Below, piece after piece: positions 1-11,743 of a stretch of 64,000 bases of DNA. The stretch is from Selaginella moellendorffii (Eukaryota > Streptophyta > Lycopodiopsida > Selaginellales > Selaginellaceae). The number at the start of each line of letters is the position of its first letter. Within the stretch, counting starts at the first letter, position 1. The notes under the pieces are model-generated. The model searched no databases and was not told the DNA's origin. It saw only the letters and a list, made by a program, of their open reading frames with translations. Position numbers and translations under genes: made by a program. The stretch spans positions 280,156 through 344,155 of the forward strand of contig NW_003314376.1 of assembly GCF_000143415.4 (NCBI RefSeq). The letters run 5' to 3'.

Positions 1-311
1 AAAGAACACTTTACAACAATAACAATAGGTAAACATTAGCAGTTTCTCAAGAAATTCTAAAAATGAGAAAAAATAAATATGTGAAAATTATAAATGCATA
101 ATCAAATGAAGCAAAGGCAACATACTTAAGGGCATTATAGTTAAAGGCAAAAGTTAAAAGTCTTAACATTAAACAACAATACCATCATTACAAGTATATA
201 ATTCTCAATTATGGAATTGATACTATAAATAAGAAGATTTACAACATCACAATAAACTAATTCCCATACATATACTTCCTACATTTGGTGAGTTTTTAAT
301 CCCTTATAAAC
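1..311 (+). repeat. AT-rich repeat arm, left part (unit A)
   Basis: This AT-rich stretch matches by eye the arms at about 43350-43660, 52010-52200 and 62640-62830. They share the series 'gcattatagtta', 'aataccatcat', 'acaagtatataattctca' and 'tttacaacatcacaat'. The arm is interrupted at 315 by the LTR element and resumes at 11249, where it reads on into 'ggatggaaccaaatcttaaa'. The copy at 43560-43740 is uninterrupted and shows the pre-insertion state. No gene is seen here. Confidence 0.7.
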
Positions 312-315
312 ATAT

Positions 316-493
316 TGTAAGGTTTGTAAATACATATATGTATACATATGTATTAGCTAGGTAATACACTATATATAGTATTATAGCATATGAACTATCC
401 ATTTGGGACCAAATCTGATCCATTCATTTTTGTATATAAGCATGGGTCTAAACCCTAATTAATATATCTAGTCCTATATCCTGAGCACTCACA
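316..493 (+). repeat. Left LTR of composite retroelement
   Basis: It starts 'tgtaaggtttgtaaatac' and ends 'ctgagcactcaca'. It shares 'ggtaatacac', 'catttgggac', 'aaatctgatccat' and 'tgagcactcaca' with 11109-11248. It is about 38 bp longer than the right copy, mostly in the first 50 bp. A third, inverted copy lies at 63087-63250. Confidence 0.75.
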
Positions 494-2660
494 TTAGTGG
501 AAGTGAAAGGCACTGCAATTTATCCCTAAAGGGCAAAGCTTTTTGATAGTGCTTTGCTCTAGTGTTTGGGATTGTGCTTTTTTATTCTTATTTCTTCATT
601 CTATTATAGATCTAAATCTATATTAGCTTTTTGCAAAATTTAGAATTCTAATTATTGTTGTGCTTAGATCTGCTCTTTCTTTTAATCATCATTGCATTCT
701 CTTCCTCTACTATGCCATGCCATCATCGATCAAGAAGTATGTCACTTGAGGCTGCTAATACTGCTCCATTGGATCTAACTTTTAGTGCTGTCAAGTGTGA
801 TCATATTGGTATTGTGCCCATCCTTGATGTGTTGTTTGTTGGTCTCCACCTTTTGTGGGATGTGATTATACGGCTTATCCTGTTCTCAATGTTCTACCAT
901 CTCCTATTGATGTAGAGTGTGATTGTGATATTGATTGGTGAGCTATGGATGATGCAATTTAATTCTTGGAGAATGTTTGAGAATCAAGTTTGTGGAAAGA
1001 CAATGTGTACAAACTCGGGTGGATTCCAAAGTGTGATGATGAACTTGATTATTATGGAGATAATTTTGGAGATGAAATGGAGATTTCGTGAAATAGGTGT
1101 TAATATTTCAATCTGTTATCTAATCCTTTCTTTTTCCCTTCTGCTCTTTCCCAACTTTTTTTTTAATTTTTCGGCCTAAGCCACTTTCTCAAGTTCCTAG
1201 TATTTCTTCTTCATCTATAGTGTTTTCTTTTTTTGGCACGTCGATCATTTATGACTCTCATGATTTTAATTCTCAATCCAGTGTTGAGTTGAGTGTTTTC
1301 TATCCTCCTCATACTAATCTGGATATTGAGTGTATCCATGAAGTTGAGAATGTTGTTTTTGTTTCGTTGGTAGAGTTTTTAATTAGTTCTGGTATTGAGT
1401 ACTTCCCTGTTCCAAGGGTTGAGTCACTTTGGCCAGAGTTTTGGATTGAATGCATGTCCCCACTTGTGAGTGCCACTGAGAGCCTTTGCTTTATTATTGC
1501 TCACGAAGAGTTTATATATTCCCTTGAGAGTGTGAATGTTGTTATTGATTTTCCCATATCAAGTGTTGAGTTAGGTTGAGTGGTATGAATCTTTTGCTTA
1601 TATTGTGGCTGAAATATTTTACGAAAGGAAATCCCCTATTGACCAAGCTTTAAGTATATATTCTTTTGATTTTCCATTTTTGTATTGCCAGTTGTTGCAA
1701 ATTCCTTTTCCAATGCTTCTTTATCTACTTTTTCTTCTTCCACAATTGTTTTTCCTCAAGTTTTTTTGTTTTCTCCTTTTTGCCTTATCACTTCAAACAT
1801 TTTTTTCTTTAGAGGAAGGAGTAGAGGGGATGGATGGGAGTCCGGCCCCGATGATGGAGTGAGGACGAGCGAATACGATAGTGGAGTGAGGACGAATGAT
1901 ATGGATTGAAATGCGATAGTGGAGTGAGGCTGGGCATAGATGGCGGAGTGAGGACAAGTGTAGTAAGTCCAAAAGGAGCTAGTGTTTTAAAACTTTTTTT
2001 TCTTCGAGGAGGGGATAAGGAGAATGTGAAAGACAAATGGAGAGTCTGACCTCCCTAGTGCAAAGTTATGGTTGCATGGTTGGTTTGAGCATTTGGGAGT
2101 TGCATAAAGAGTTGCAACTGGTTCATTAAAGTTCTATAGTGGGCTAATAATTATGCCATGGCTTTCAATTTTATTTCAGTCATGGTTATCAGCAACTTTA
2201 TTGGTGGTTTTGTGGGAGTTTTAGATTCTTGTGGTAATTTATAATTGCCCAACATAAGTAGAAAGGTACATGCATTTTTGCATCATGATTATCGCACAAA
2301 GGCATTTCCTGAGTCAGGAATTGAGATCAGGATTACTTCCGGTCTAAATTCCTAACTTGGATGACTAGGCATGTAGTGGTTATATAGGTTGGTGATAGCA
2401 CGCCAGACCTATCCCGTTTCTATTGTTTATATCCTTGGCCATAATAACATACACTCCACTTGCTCAACATCTACTCTTCTCATCCATGCCTATTTTACTC
2501 ACCGCCTTCTGGGGATCAAGGCTATGAGATATGCATCAATCTCAACATCAACGTCTTTGCAACAACACATGGCTAAGTATTTCTTTTCTTTTTATGTTTG
2601 CATCTAGTTTAAATTAGAGAGGATTCACAAGATCATTGTAAAGGTGATTTTGTAGTTCTC
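494..2660 (+). other. 5' internal region of retroelement, no convincing gene
   Basis: No conserved protein could be read here; the small ORFs at 655-915, 919-1179 and 1220-1579 look like noise or remnants. Irregular copies of a 'gtggagtgaggac' motif lie at 1850-1960. The 'cttcgaggaggggataag' sequence near 2001 resembles what often precedes the 3' LTR of plant LTR elements. The stretch around 2125-2260 matches (inverted) 63300-63430, where it lies next to an LTR copy. This hints that 316-2260 belongs to one element and the Ty3 genes further right to another nested in it. Confidence 0.4.
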
Positions 2661-2665
2661 CACTT

Positions 2666-2682
2666 TGGCAACCACGGTGGGA
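2666..2682 (+). other. Possible primer-binding site
   Basis: The 17 bases begin TGG and read 'tggcaaccacggtggga', as a site complementary to a tRNA 3' end would. It lies upstream of the gag-pol region but about 2.2 kb from the recognised left LTR, so it fits a second, nested element better than the outer one. No matching LTR pair for that inner element was found. Confidence 0.3.
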
Positions 2683-3526
2683 TAGTTGAAGTGAGGAGCA
2701 CCCAAAGAATAAATATTGGAAGCCTTAGCCACAATTAAAAGAAGAAGTTGAAGTCAAGAATTAAGGGAAAAGTCAAAAAGAGACAAAAGGAAGAAAAACC
2801 ACAAAAATCTACAGCAAGAAGCATGGCAATCATGCTAGAGACCAAGCGCTTAAAGACTACGATCATCTAGTGATTGCACACTTCTCAGAAAGTCCAAGCA
2901 TCTTCCATAACTGCCTCTTGGCGAGAGGTTGAAGATGAAGAATATTTTGCATATTAGAATATTTGAAGAATCTTTGATAAGAAATTAGAGCAAGCAAGTG
3001 TTAACGAGCATGAAAACATGAAGAACACTTGAAGATTGAAGCCACCTAAGTCGTGGAAAACTTGGAGTGTGAGCATAATCATTTTTAGCAAGAGGTTGAA
3101 GAAAACAAATATATCAAGAATCTGCGACAAGGAAATGACCAAAGGAAAATCCTAGCAGCTGGCGATGGAGGAAGAATGAAAAAGCACGACTGCCTATTTG
3201 GAGACAGAAGTTGTACAAGATACGAGGATTGCCTTTTGTGTGGTTTTAGAAATTGTGCAAAACCATACAAGCAGTGCTATCCAAAATGGTGATGCAACAC
3301 TTGCAAGCAAGCAAAAGCAAGACTTCGAATCAGGGATGAAAATGTCATAGCAGAAGAAATAAAGGAACGAGAAGAAATAGCCCAAGAAGACAACACCAAA
3401 AAGAGTAATGATAGTTTAGAAAAAGAAGAGAAACAAAGCTTTGGTTGCTTTCAAAAATTTCAAGAAACACTTTTGCAACTCTTTTATAAATTGTCTAGCA
3501 AATAGGAAGAATACAAAAATGAGGAA

Positions 3527-3994
3527 ATGTTGAAAGAAAAACATGTTTACTTCGATTTCTTTGCAACTCGAAGAACCCTGACTTGGGTGTATTGCGGACA
3601 CATCTTTCAACAAACAATTATCGAATTCCTAGGCATACATAAATATGAAACTTTTCAACCATTAACGCTTATTTTCAACACTGATTTGACAAGAGTTTTA
3701 GTAGCAACAGAGTATGGAACCTTTGAACCACAAGTTCGTTGGTTTATTGACACACTTAGATTTAGAGATTTTGAAGAGAATGCAAAATTACTTTACCGAA
3801 TTCTTCAAAGTCCTCTGGGTATAATGCTACCAACAAGCACTCTTAACGAACTATACACTATAGCATATTGGCATTGTTTAGAACGGACAAGAAAAGCTGG
3901 AGAATTAAGGAATCAAGAACAAGGCAATCAACAAATTCGAATTGAGAATTTGAGTTCAAGAAACCGATGGGAACTTGAACTTGTGACAAGTTAA
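3527..3994 (+). CDS. Unknown ORF upstream of gag in the retroelement
   Basis: A 155-residue open frame precedes gag. It contains aromatic-rich segments ('VYFDFFATRRTLTWVYCGH', 'PQVRWFIDTLRFRDFEEN') and ends in a basic, Gln/Asn/Arg-rich tail. I do not recognise a family. After its stop the sequence continues with Arg- and Asn-rich readings and another short open frame (4163-4369, 68 residues, charged). These may be parts of one longer, broken reading frame such as an N-terminal Gag extension or an extra ORF. There is no sign that it is a host gene. It could also be fortuitous, but 155 codons in AT-rich decayed DNA is longer than most noise here. Confidence 0.35.
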   Translation: MLKEKHVYFDFFATRRTLTWVYCGHIFQQTIIEFLGIHKYETFQPLTLIFNTDLTRVLVATEYGTFEPQVRWFIDTLRFRDFEENAKLLYRILQSPLGIMLPTSTLNELYTIAYWHCLERTRKAGELRNQEQGNQQIRIENLSSRNRWELELVTS

Positions 3995-5406
3995 AGGGAA
4001 CATCTTGGAAGCTCAAGGATTACAAATCGAAGGAGGAGAAATTTAAGACGGAATCACAATGGGCCAAGATTAAATACAGTAACAAATTTCAACTTTGACA
4101 CTAAGGTCCAACGTCGAAACCCCAGCTTAGAAATATACATAACTCACAACCAACAAGGAAGAGTGCGTCCAAGGAATTTCAACATTTTAAGGAGTATTTT
4201 AGGAGATCCTATGTCAAGGTTACAAACTTACAATGCAAAAATATTAATTGAGACTATACCTTGGGAAGTTTGTGAAGCAATCGACTCTAATCGTGGAAGA
4301 GAACGTGCTATACGACAGAGGGAAGTAGAACAAGACCGGCAAGAACTGCCTCAGGGAAATGCACCATGACAAAATCGACCATAGAGAAAAACGCATTGGA
4401 TAGATTTGCGCACACATAGGCTTACAGCAACAAGAATCTGTTAGAATCCATACTTTGACGTGTGGACGTCACTTGAGACAAGAAACATACAAGAATTAGG
4501 ACATTAAAAAAATACAACCACTGTTGTATTCAGCATCTTCAAATCTTACCAACGGCTAGGAAGCACAAAAGCTCATAGTGAGAGCTTGCATTCCAAAACA
4601 ACTAATACATTGTAAGAGATTAAAACAATTGTTCAAGATTGGACTACTAGAAAGAATTGCAATCATTTGCATACCTACTCGATCCCAAAGTTGGCGAGCA
4701 GTAACCAAATTTACTAGCAAACAGCTAAATCGATCAATTTATGACAAAACAAACCTCCTTCCAACAAACAAAATCATGCTTGCTTACACCATCAGATTTT
4801 TTTTCAAATACAAGACCTTATCTGAGCTAGACTCAGGAAAGTGACCTTGAGATAAAACTCGAGAAGAATCGAGAAAGAAAAACTCGATTGAAGACTCAAG
4901 ATACAAGAGCTTGACTTCACATTTAAACAACAAAACCAAACTTGCAGAAGACTCAAGACACAAGAGCTTGACTTTGCAATCTATGAAGAACAACAATTGA
5001 CAAAAGATCACTTAGGCAAAACACAAATTCAAGAAACTTACCTCGACATTCAAGTTGAGAAGACTTAGCAAACTGAATGTACAAATAGAAACCAGACCCA
5101 ATCAAGATCCGGGAAAGAGATCTTCAACAAAAGAATCGAGAAGTGAAAAAGGAAGAGGTAGTAAAAGAGAAATTAGAATAACAACAGCAACAAATTTTAG
5201 AAACAATTTTAAACAAGTATGACAAAGAGGATAAACAAATTCAAGTTGCCGAGTCGAGCAACCCAGTTAAAGATAACAAAGAACTGAATATCAAAGACGT
5301 TCCAGAGTTTGAGGCATTTGAAGAAGCAGAATACATAGCACCAGAGTTTTACTCGAATCCGGATTCACCAGAACAACAACTCAACCAACAAAGTCTACAA
5401 CTACCT

Positions 5407-6650
5407 ATGGCAATCATCAACTCGATAAGTACAATTGGAAGCATGATTACATATCCAATTTTCATAGGCAGTAAGACAGAAGATTCTGAATTACATGTAA
5501 AACAATTCAACCAGATTGTTAAGATGAACAATCAAGAACAGCATCATGCCATACTTTTCCCATACACACTTAAAGGAAAAGCATTTGAGTGGTATAATAC
5601 TCTAGAGGATTCTGTACCACATGACGAGAAACTTGAACTATTCAAGGAATAGTTCCCAACCGGAGGAACACTGGAGGAGCATTATGAGCAAATTAAGAAT
5701 ATAAAACAGCGACCAAAGGAAGGAATTCAAGACTATATTAGACGATTCAAATTACATGCAAAGAAATGTAAAGATCTCATCATCAACAAAGGCAAGAGTT
5801 TGTCTTATATACAAAGATTATGAGAAGCCTATTGCAACATGATCGCATTGGCTGATACACCTGATGAAGAAAGTGTTGATTCACTGTCTCAAGGAGTCTT
5901 AAAACTTGAGAAACGGTTTAAGCAGTTCACTAAAGGTGAATCTTCTCATGTTAATGATGACTCGGATGATGAAGAGGAAGAAATACTAATCAGGACCAAA
6001 AAGAAACAAACATAGGGCAAATACATTAGACATGTATTGAAGAAGTTAGCTTCAACGGAACTTAAACAAGGAGTCTTTTGTACAAAATGCAAAAATGAAG
6101 GACATTCTGTTTCAGATTGTAAATTCCATTTACCCAAATGTCAGATTTGTGATAGAGAAGGACATATAGCCAAAAATTGTCGATATAGGAATACCACCGA
6201 AGTTACATAAGTGGAAAATGTTCAACGAGGAACACCACGACAAAATTATCAAGGAAACAACAACCAAGAACAAAAACCACCAAGAAACTATTACTACCAA
6301 GATAATCAACAATATAATCAAGGATATAATCGTGGATATAATTCCCCACAAAATCAAAACTATAGTCAAGGACAAAATGATTATAGAGGCAATTACAACC
6401 AACAAGGATACAATGGACACCAAAACAATTATCAACGTCCACAAGGGAACAACTACAACCAAAGCCAACAAAGGCAATATAACAATTACAACAATCAAGC
6501 ATCGCAACAGAATTATCAACCAAGACAAAATCAACCACAAGAAAATCAAATTCGACAACAATAAAATCCACAAAACCAAAGAGTCAATCAAGCTCCTGCT
6601 GAAAGACTACTAGCAGCACGAGTAATTCAAGCAGAAGTTGATGTAGAAGA
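5407..6650 (+). pseudogene. gag: Ty3-type gag, decayed
   Basis: The retrotransposon Gag region starts near 'MAIINSISTIGSMITYP' and shows the capsid pattern 'LKGKAFEWYNTL' and 'IQDYIRRFKLHAKKC'. An acidic stretch near 5955 is followed by two CCHC zinc knuckles (about 6080-6120 and 6140-6180; CTKC..GH....C and CQIC..GH....C). A long Gln/Asn/Tyr-rich tail follows to about 6560. Gag would form particles that package element RNA. In-frame stops at about 5650, 5821, 6013 and 6208 and after 6561 break it; each is one C-to-T change from a Gln or Arg codon, as expected after decay of methylated DNA (inference). Confidence 0.75.
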
Positions 6651-6969
6651 TGAAGAACAACTAAGGACTAAAAAACCAAAAGTTTTGGCAATCACAAGAA
6701 CACAATATGAATGTCAACAATCTGATAATTATGAAGAACAAAATGAAAGTGATCACACATTAGAAATCAAGAATACCGAGTGGAAAAAGAGTAAGAAAAT
6801 ACTTAACACCATTCAACAAGAGCTTCAAAACAAAGATCCCGAAATTATTAATGATAAAATATACAATTGAGATGACCAAACTCAAGTATTAAGCTTTACT
6901 TAAGAAGAGCATACAACCATTGCCGAGCACATACTACATCAGGGAATTACTTTGACCCTATAACAGATA

Positions 6970-7467
6970 TTGCAAATAGCACCATATATGAAAGACCAAA
7001 TCTTAAAGATATATACTCGAAGGATCCCTGAAGCTCGTACACAAGAAAAACACCAATCTCAACCAACACAACAAGAACAAGTTGAAATAATCCAACTCAG
7101 TGATTATGATGATAATGTACCTTGTATCAATGTACACATCGGCAAAAATCATATTGAAAGAGCTATCCTTGATGGAGGTTCCGGGGTTAATATCATTGAA
7201 TATGCACTATGCAAAGCTTTAGGATTGAGCAATATACAAATTGCACCATTCAATGTACGCATGGCTGATCAAAGAGTTGTCAGACCAGTAGGTCATGTCT
7301 CTATAACAGTCAAAGGACATAAGTTTAAAGTTAACTTTGTTGTGTTAAAAATGCCAATTGAAGAATCTTCTTATGAAATCTTGTTAGGCAGACCTTGGCT
7401 TAACAAAGTTGTTTCTGCACAGTATTGGATGGAACATGAGATATGTATCCAATCCCAACAAGGATAA
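6970..7467 (+). pseudogene. Retroelement aspartic protease region
   Basis: The frame contains 'ERAILDGGSGVNIIEYALC' and later 'YEILLGRPWLNKV', the active-site loop and flap-end pattern of Ty3-type aspartic proteases. The usual D-T/S-G triad appears as D-G-G-S-G. The enzyme would cleave the Gag-Pol polyprotein. The frame is open for 165 codons and lies between gag and RT in the usual Ty3 order. Upstream (6685-6870) is an open charged linker. The element as a whole is decayed, so this is a remnant. Confidence 0.65.
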
Positions 7468-7482
7468 ACTAAAATATCAACA

Positions 7483-9420
7483 ATGACAAGTAAGAAAATC
7501 TCAAGAAGTTTCCGACCAACACAAGTTCAAGAATACAATTGGCAAGAAAGCTTAGACGATCTTGAAGAAGCTAAATTATTTGAAGCATATCTTGAACTTA
7601 AGGTAATTCAAGAAATTGACCTCAACAGGATACTTCTTGTAACCAAGTGTCAAGACTATGAAGATTCAAAACAACCCAATTTAAAGAAGACACATACAAC
7701 AAAAACCACCATACAAAAAGCAAGACCAGCAATACAACCAGAACAACTACAAACTACAGAATATCACCTAGATATACAAGATGAACCAGCACTCACCACT
7801 GAAAATCAAGAATTCAAACTTCGCATAAATATTAATGAAGATATTGAAGAATTAAATCTAGGGGTTCCCTCAAACCCGCAAAACGTCTTAATAGCTACAC
7901 AGCTCGACAAACCTTTTAAACTTGGTGCTACTGCACTCCTTACTAAGTATAAGGATGTCATTGCTTGGTCATATAAAGACCTCAAGGGTATACCACTTGA
8001 TTTATATACACATCGAATCGAATTACTTCCAGGAATTCGACCCATTAAACAAACTACTTACCGGATGAATCCAACATTTGCTGAGAAAGTAAAAGCTGAA
8101 ATCAACAAGCTCCTTGAAGCAGGATTTATATATCCAATACAAAATGCCTAATGGCTATCACCTTTAGTCATTGTACCCAAGAAAAATGGGAAATTACACA
8201 TCTATGTGAACTACAAGAAGATAAATGATGCCACTATGAAAGATGCCTTTCCCATCCCATTTTCAAATGAAATACTTGATGCCGTTGCCGGTCATGAGAT
8301 GTACCCATTTCTTGACGGTTTTTCTGGCTACAATCAAGTACATATAGCTATTGAGGATCAACATAAAACAGCTTTCATAAGTCCATAGGGAGCATATGCA
8401 TACATGCGAATGCCATTTGGATTAACCAATGCCCCATTTACATTTCAACGAATCATTACCGATACTTTCCAAGATTATCTCACAGATTTCATGCAAGTCT
8501 TTATGGATGACTTTAGTGTCTTTGGACATAAAGACAAACACCTTGAATACCTCGAGAAATGTTTTATCAAATGCAGACAAAACCAAGTTGCTCTGAATCC
8601 TGAAAAATGTACTTTCTTTGTTAAATCAGGCATACTACTTGGCCACATTGTTTCCACTCAAGGCATTCAAATCAATAAAGCTAAAACCGACGTCATTATG
8701 AAAATGCAACCACCTCACAATCTCAAAAGCTTGCGCAGTTTTTTGGGCAAAATGGGTTACCATATAAGATTTATCAAGGACTATGCCAAAGTCGTTACAC
8801 TATTAACTTAATTACTTAAGAAAGACAAATTCTATCATTGGACTCAAGAATGTCAGCAAACATTCTTGGTACTCAAAGAAAAACTTACATAGGCACCAAT
8901 TCTGGTTCAACCAAACTAGACTCAAGAATTTCTTGTACAAGTTGATGCCTCTGACTATGCATTAGGAGCAATTCTTTGCCAAAGGAAAGATAATCATCAT
9001 GATCACCCCATATATTATGCAAGTCGACAACTTTCTCCACCTGAAATGAATTATAGAACTATAGAAAAAGAAGCCTTAGGCATGATATATGCCTTGACAA
9101 CATTCCGACATTATTTACTTTCCAACAAAGTCAAAATATTTGTTGATCATCAAGCATTGATTCATCTACTCAACAAACCCATCCTTAGCGGATGAATAGA
9201 AAGATGGTTTTTGTTATTACAAGAATTCAATTTTGAAATAGTTCACAAACCTGGCAAATACCATGAACAAGCTGATCAACTTAGCATAATTACAACCGGA
9301 GAAAATATATAAGACCCCAATGATGACTTACCTGATTCGCATCTCTTTAAGATTATCACCCACGATACACTTCAAGAAATCTTTCATTATTTAATTACTA
9401 CAAAACTTCCCACATCATGT
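7483..9420 (+). pseudogene. pol: Ty3 reverse transcriptase and RNase H, decayed
   Basis: The RT region begins around 'LPGIRPIKQTTYRMNP' (about 8025). It continues with 'PLVIVPKKNGKLHI' (8160), 'FLDGFSGYNQVHIA' (8310) and 'MPFGLTNAPFTFQRI' (8410), then the catalytic 'VFMDDFSVFGHK' (8500), where the usual YxDD is MDD. RNase H follows with 'VDASDYALGAIL' (8940) and 'VDHQALIHLLNKP' (9142). Stops interrupt the frame near 8149, 8386, 8809, 8890, 8918, 9193 and 9310; most are one C-to-T or G-to-A change from a sense codon. The upstream part (7483-7900) is an open linker without a recognised domain. Confidence 0.75.
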
Positions 9421-9469
9421 ACCACGCAAGATCAAAAGAAACAATTCATCTTGAGGACATGACGATACT

Positions 9470-10662
9470 CAGTCGGAGGAGGAAGACTCTATAGAATTGG
9501 ATGTGATAATATATTAAGAAGATGTGTACGTTCACAAGAAGAGATACACGAGTTACTAGAAGAGGCTCATATTGGTTGTTTTGGAGAGCATTTTGCAGAA
9601 GAAATTACAACAAGGAAAATATTGCAAGCAAGCCTATGGTGGCCTACATTATGGAAAGACACTTCACAGTTTTGTCAAACTTGTGATATTTGTCAGTGTA
9701 CACAATTTCCACCCAAGAAACAAACACAAGAACTAAATCTAACTATAGCAATGGAACCTTTCCAAAGATGGGGCCTAGATTTTGTAGGACCTATACAAAA
9801 GAGCAGAAATGGAAATTAATATATTTTGGTGGCAACAGATTATATGACAAAATGGGCAGAAGCCCAACCACTCAAGAAAGCGACAGCAAGGAATACAGTA
9901 AAGTTTCTTTATGAAACGATTATCACAAGATATGGATTACCTCGAGAAATAGTAATGGATAGAGGAACACATTTCCTCAATGAAACAATCAAGATTTTAC
10001 TAGACAAATTCTTCATCAAACATAAGAAATATACACTATATTATCCTCAAGGCAACAGCCAAGCTGAATCCACAAACAAAACACTCAAGAATATATTGAA
10101 GAAAATAGTGCAAACCAATCTTAAAGATTGGGATAATAGAGTTTATGATGCTCTTTGGGGAATAGCATATAAAGTTTCAACAAATTCAACTCCATTCAAA
10201 TTAGCTTATGGACTTAAAGCTTTGACACCATTACAATATACTCTACCATCCTTGAGAATGGCAATTCAGCTGCAAATTAATCAAAAAGAATCGATCAAGA
10301 AAAGATTGGCTATGCTAGAAAAGTTAGATGAAGAAAGATTATATGCTTTATGGACAATTGAAGCCATACAAGCAAGGAGAAAAGCTTATCACGATAGAAA
10401 ACAAATTAAAAAGAAAATTGATAGATTTGAAGTTAGAAATTTTGTTCTATGGTATAGAGGAAATGTCGACAAAATTGGAGGCAAATTGGTACACCAATGG
10501 GAACGACCATTCAAGATCACAAGCATGCAAACACCTGGCACAGCTCATTTAGCGACACTCGATAATAAAGAAATTCAAATAGTTAATCTCGAGAAAATAT
10601 CAAGAACCAAGTATAGCGTATATGCAAGCCAAGCACACCATGCTGGAATTGACTACCAATGA
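9470..10662 (+). pseudogene. pol: Ty3 integrase, nearly open
   Basis: The N-terminal HHCC zinc-binding part reads from about 9545, ending in 'CQTCDICQC' near 9675-9705. The catalytic core follows with first Asp in 'LDFVGP' and 'VATDYMTKW' (about 9775-9855), second Asp in 'VMDRGTHF' (9952), and Glu in 'GNSQAESTNK' (10052). The C-terminal part (about 10400-10600) contains 'VLWYRGN' and 'LVHQWERPFKI', the usual GPY/F-type position. The enzyme would insert element cDNA into the genome. One stop near 9817 splits the frame; 9826-10662 is open for 278 codons and is the best preserved part of the element. Confidence 0.8.
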
Positions 10663-11108
10663 AACAAATACAACTTGCGTTGTCCACAAAACAAATCCAC
10701 AACAATTACAAACAACTCTACTCAATCAAAGACTTAGTGAAAATGCAAGAACACCATATGAACGAAACAATAAAACAACCCTGACGGCGAGGAAACGTGC
10801 ACTAGAACAGCACAAGGGTAAGCTTGAGTGGAAAGCAAATCTTGAGATCACAAGTGCATTAGAGAGTGATCATCAGCTAAGCACCCTTACCCATCTCAAA
10901 CGAGTGCATTAGATTCTAAGAAACACACCAATTGAGAGAAACAAGAAGAAAGCAAGTAGACAAGAGAGTGCCCACAAAAGAAGCAAGAAGAGTGTGTTCA
11001 TGGGTATAGAAAGAGTGCTCATATCTTTCCTTCTATTTGCATCACAGGTACAACAGCATTCTCAATAGCGCTGAAGAGTCGACACAATGCGAACCAAGCA
11101 AACTCCCA
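10663..11108 (+). other. Retroelement 3' non-coding region
   Basis: Purine-rich, repetitive sequence ('gaagaaagcaag', 'aagaagcaagaagag') lies between integrase and the right LTR. No conserved protein could be read in it. A canonical polypurine tract directly before the LTR at 11109 is not seen; the preceding bases are 'caaactccca'. Confidence 0.4.
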
Positions 11109-11248
11109 TGTATATATATGTATTACCCTACCTAGGTAATACACTAATTATAGTAGTATAACATATCGACTGTTCATTTGGGACTAAATCTGATCCATCC
11201 ATTCTTGTATATAAGTAGGGGCCTAATCCTTTATACTGAGCACTCACA
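11109..11248 (+). repeat. Right LTR of composite retroelement
   Basis: It begins 'tgtatatatatgtattac' and ends 'gagcactcaca', matching 316-493 over most of its length but lacking part of the first 50 bp. It is followed by the ATAT duplication at 11249-11252. Confidence 0.7.
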
Positions 11249-11743
11249 ATATATATTTTATATATTATATGGCTTTTGGGATGGAACCAAATCTTAAAAT
11301 TTGGATTCACTACAATATCTTAATATGGGGGGTTTATGACATTGGAAAAGAACTAGATATTGGTATTTTATTTGAATTTGATATATATTTATAAATAAAC
11401 ATTTACTTATAAATTACTCATAAAATTACAAAAGGACATTTTTTAAAGTTACACTTAAATGGATTTTATAGTAATAAATGTATATTCAGTAATACTCAAT
11501 ATAGTGAATTTATTCTGTAAATTAGGTCAGAAGGTAAAACCTCTATTAAATAGGAAATATTGCCACTCAGATCTAAATATTATTTAAATTTTAAGTTTTA
11601 AGAAATACCTGTTTAATAAAAATATTGCCACGAAAACATTAAGAAATTATTCTTTCGTGTACCAGAATATTTGAAAATATTTTTAGTGACTCCTTTCGCT
11701 CTCTCTATTATCAGATCTGTATAGGACTACATTAAGTTGTACA
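11249..11743 (+). repeat. AT-rich repeat arm, right part (unit A)
   Basis: This continues the arm broken at 315. Landmarks are 'ccaaatcttaaaatttggattca', 'ttaaagttacacttaaatgg', 'aaaacctctattaaataggaaat', 'tacctgtttaataaaaat' and 'attctttcgtgtaccag'. The same series occurs at 54120-54450 before unit E, and a related version (52250-52690) after unit D. The arm ends at 'ctctctctattatcagatctg', right before the ORC6-derived sequence. Confidence 0.7.

Larger units (their letters stand above)
316..11248 (+). mobile_element. Composite LTR retroelement of Ty3 type, decayed
   Basis: The element is bounded by short direct terminal repeats (316-493 and 11109-11248), each starting TG and ending 'gagcactcaca'. 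It is flanked by a 4-bp duplication ATAT (312-315 and 11249-11252). Joining the flanks with one ATAT gives the uninterrupted sequence found near 43661-43690, a natural empty site. Inside, in order, are about 1.7 kb without a clear gene, a tRNA-complementary-like motif near 2666, an unknown ORF at 3527, gag with two zinc knuckles, an aspartic protease, RT with FMDD, RNase H and integrase. The many in-frame stops make it non-autonomous now. The very short LTRs, long 5' leader and lack of a clear polypurine tract before 11109 are odd; it may be two nested elements. Confidence 0.75.

Noticed and set aside
6130-6613. Hydrophobic - strand frame and Lys/Thr-rich + frame over gag
   Set aside because: By-products of the Gln/Asn/Tyr codon repeats in the gag tail.
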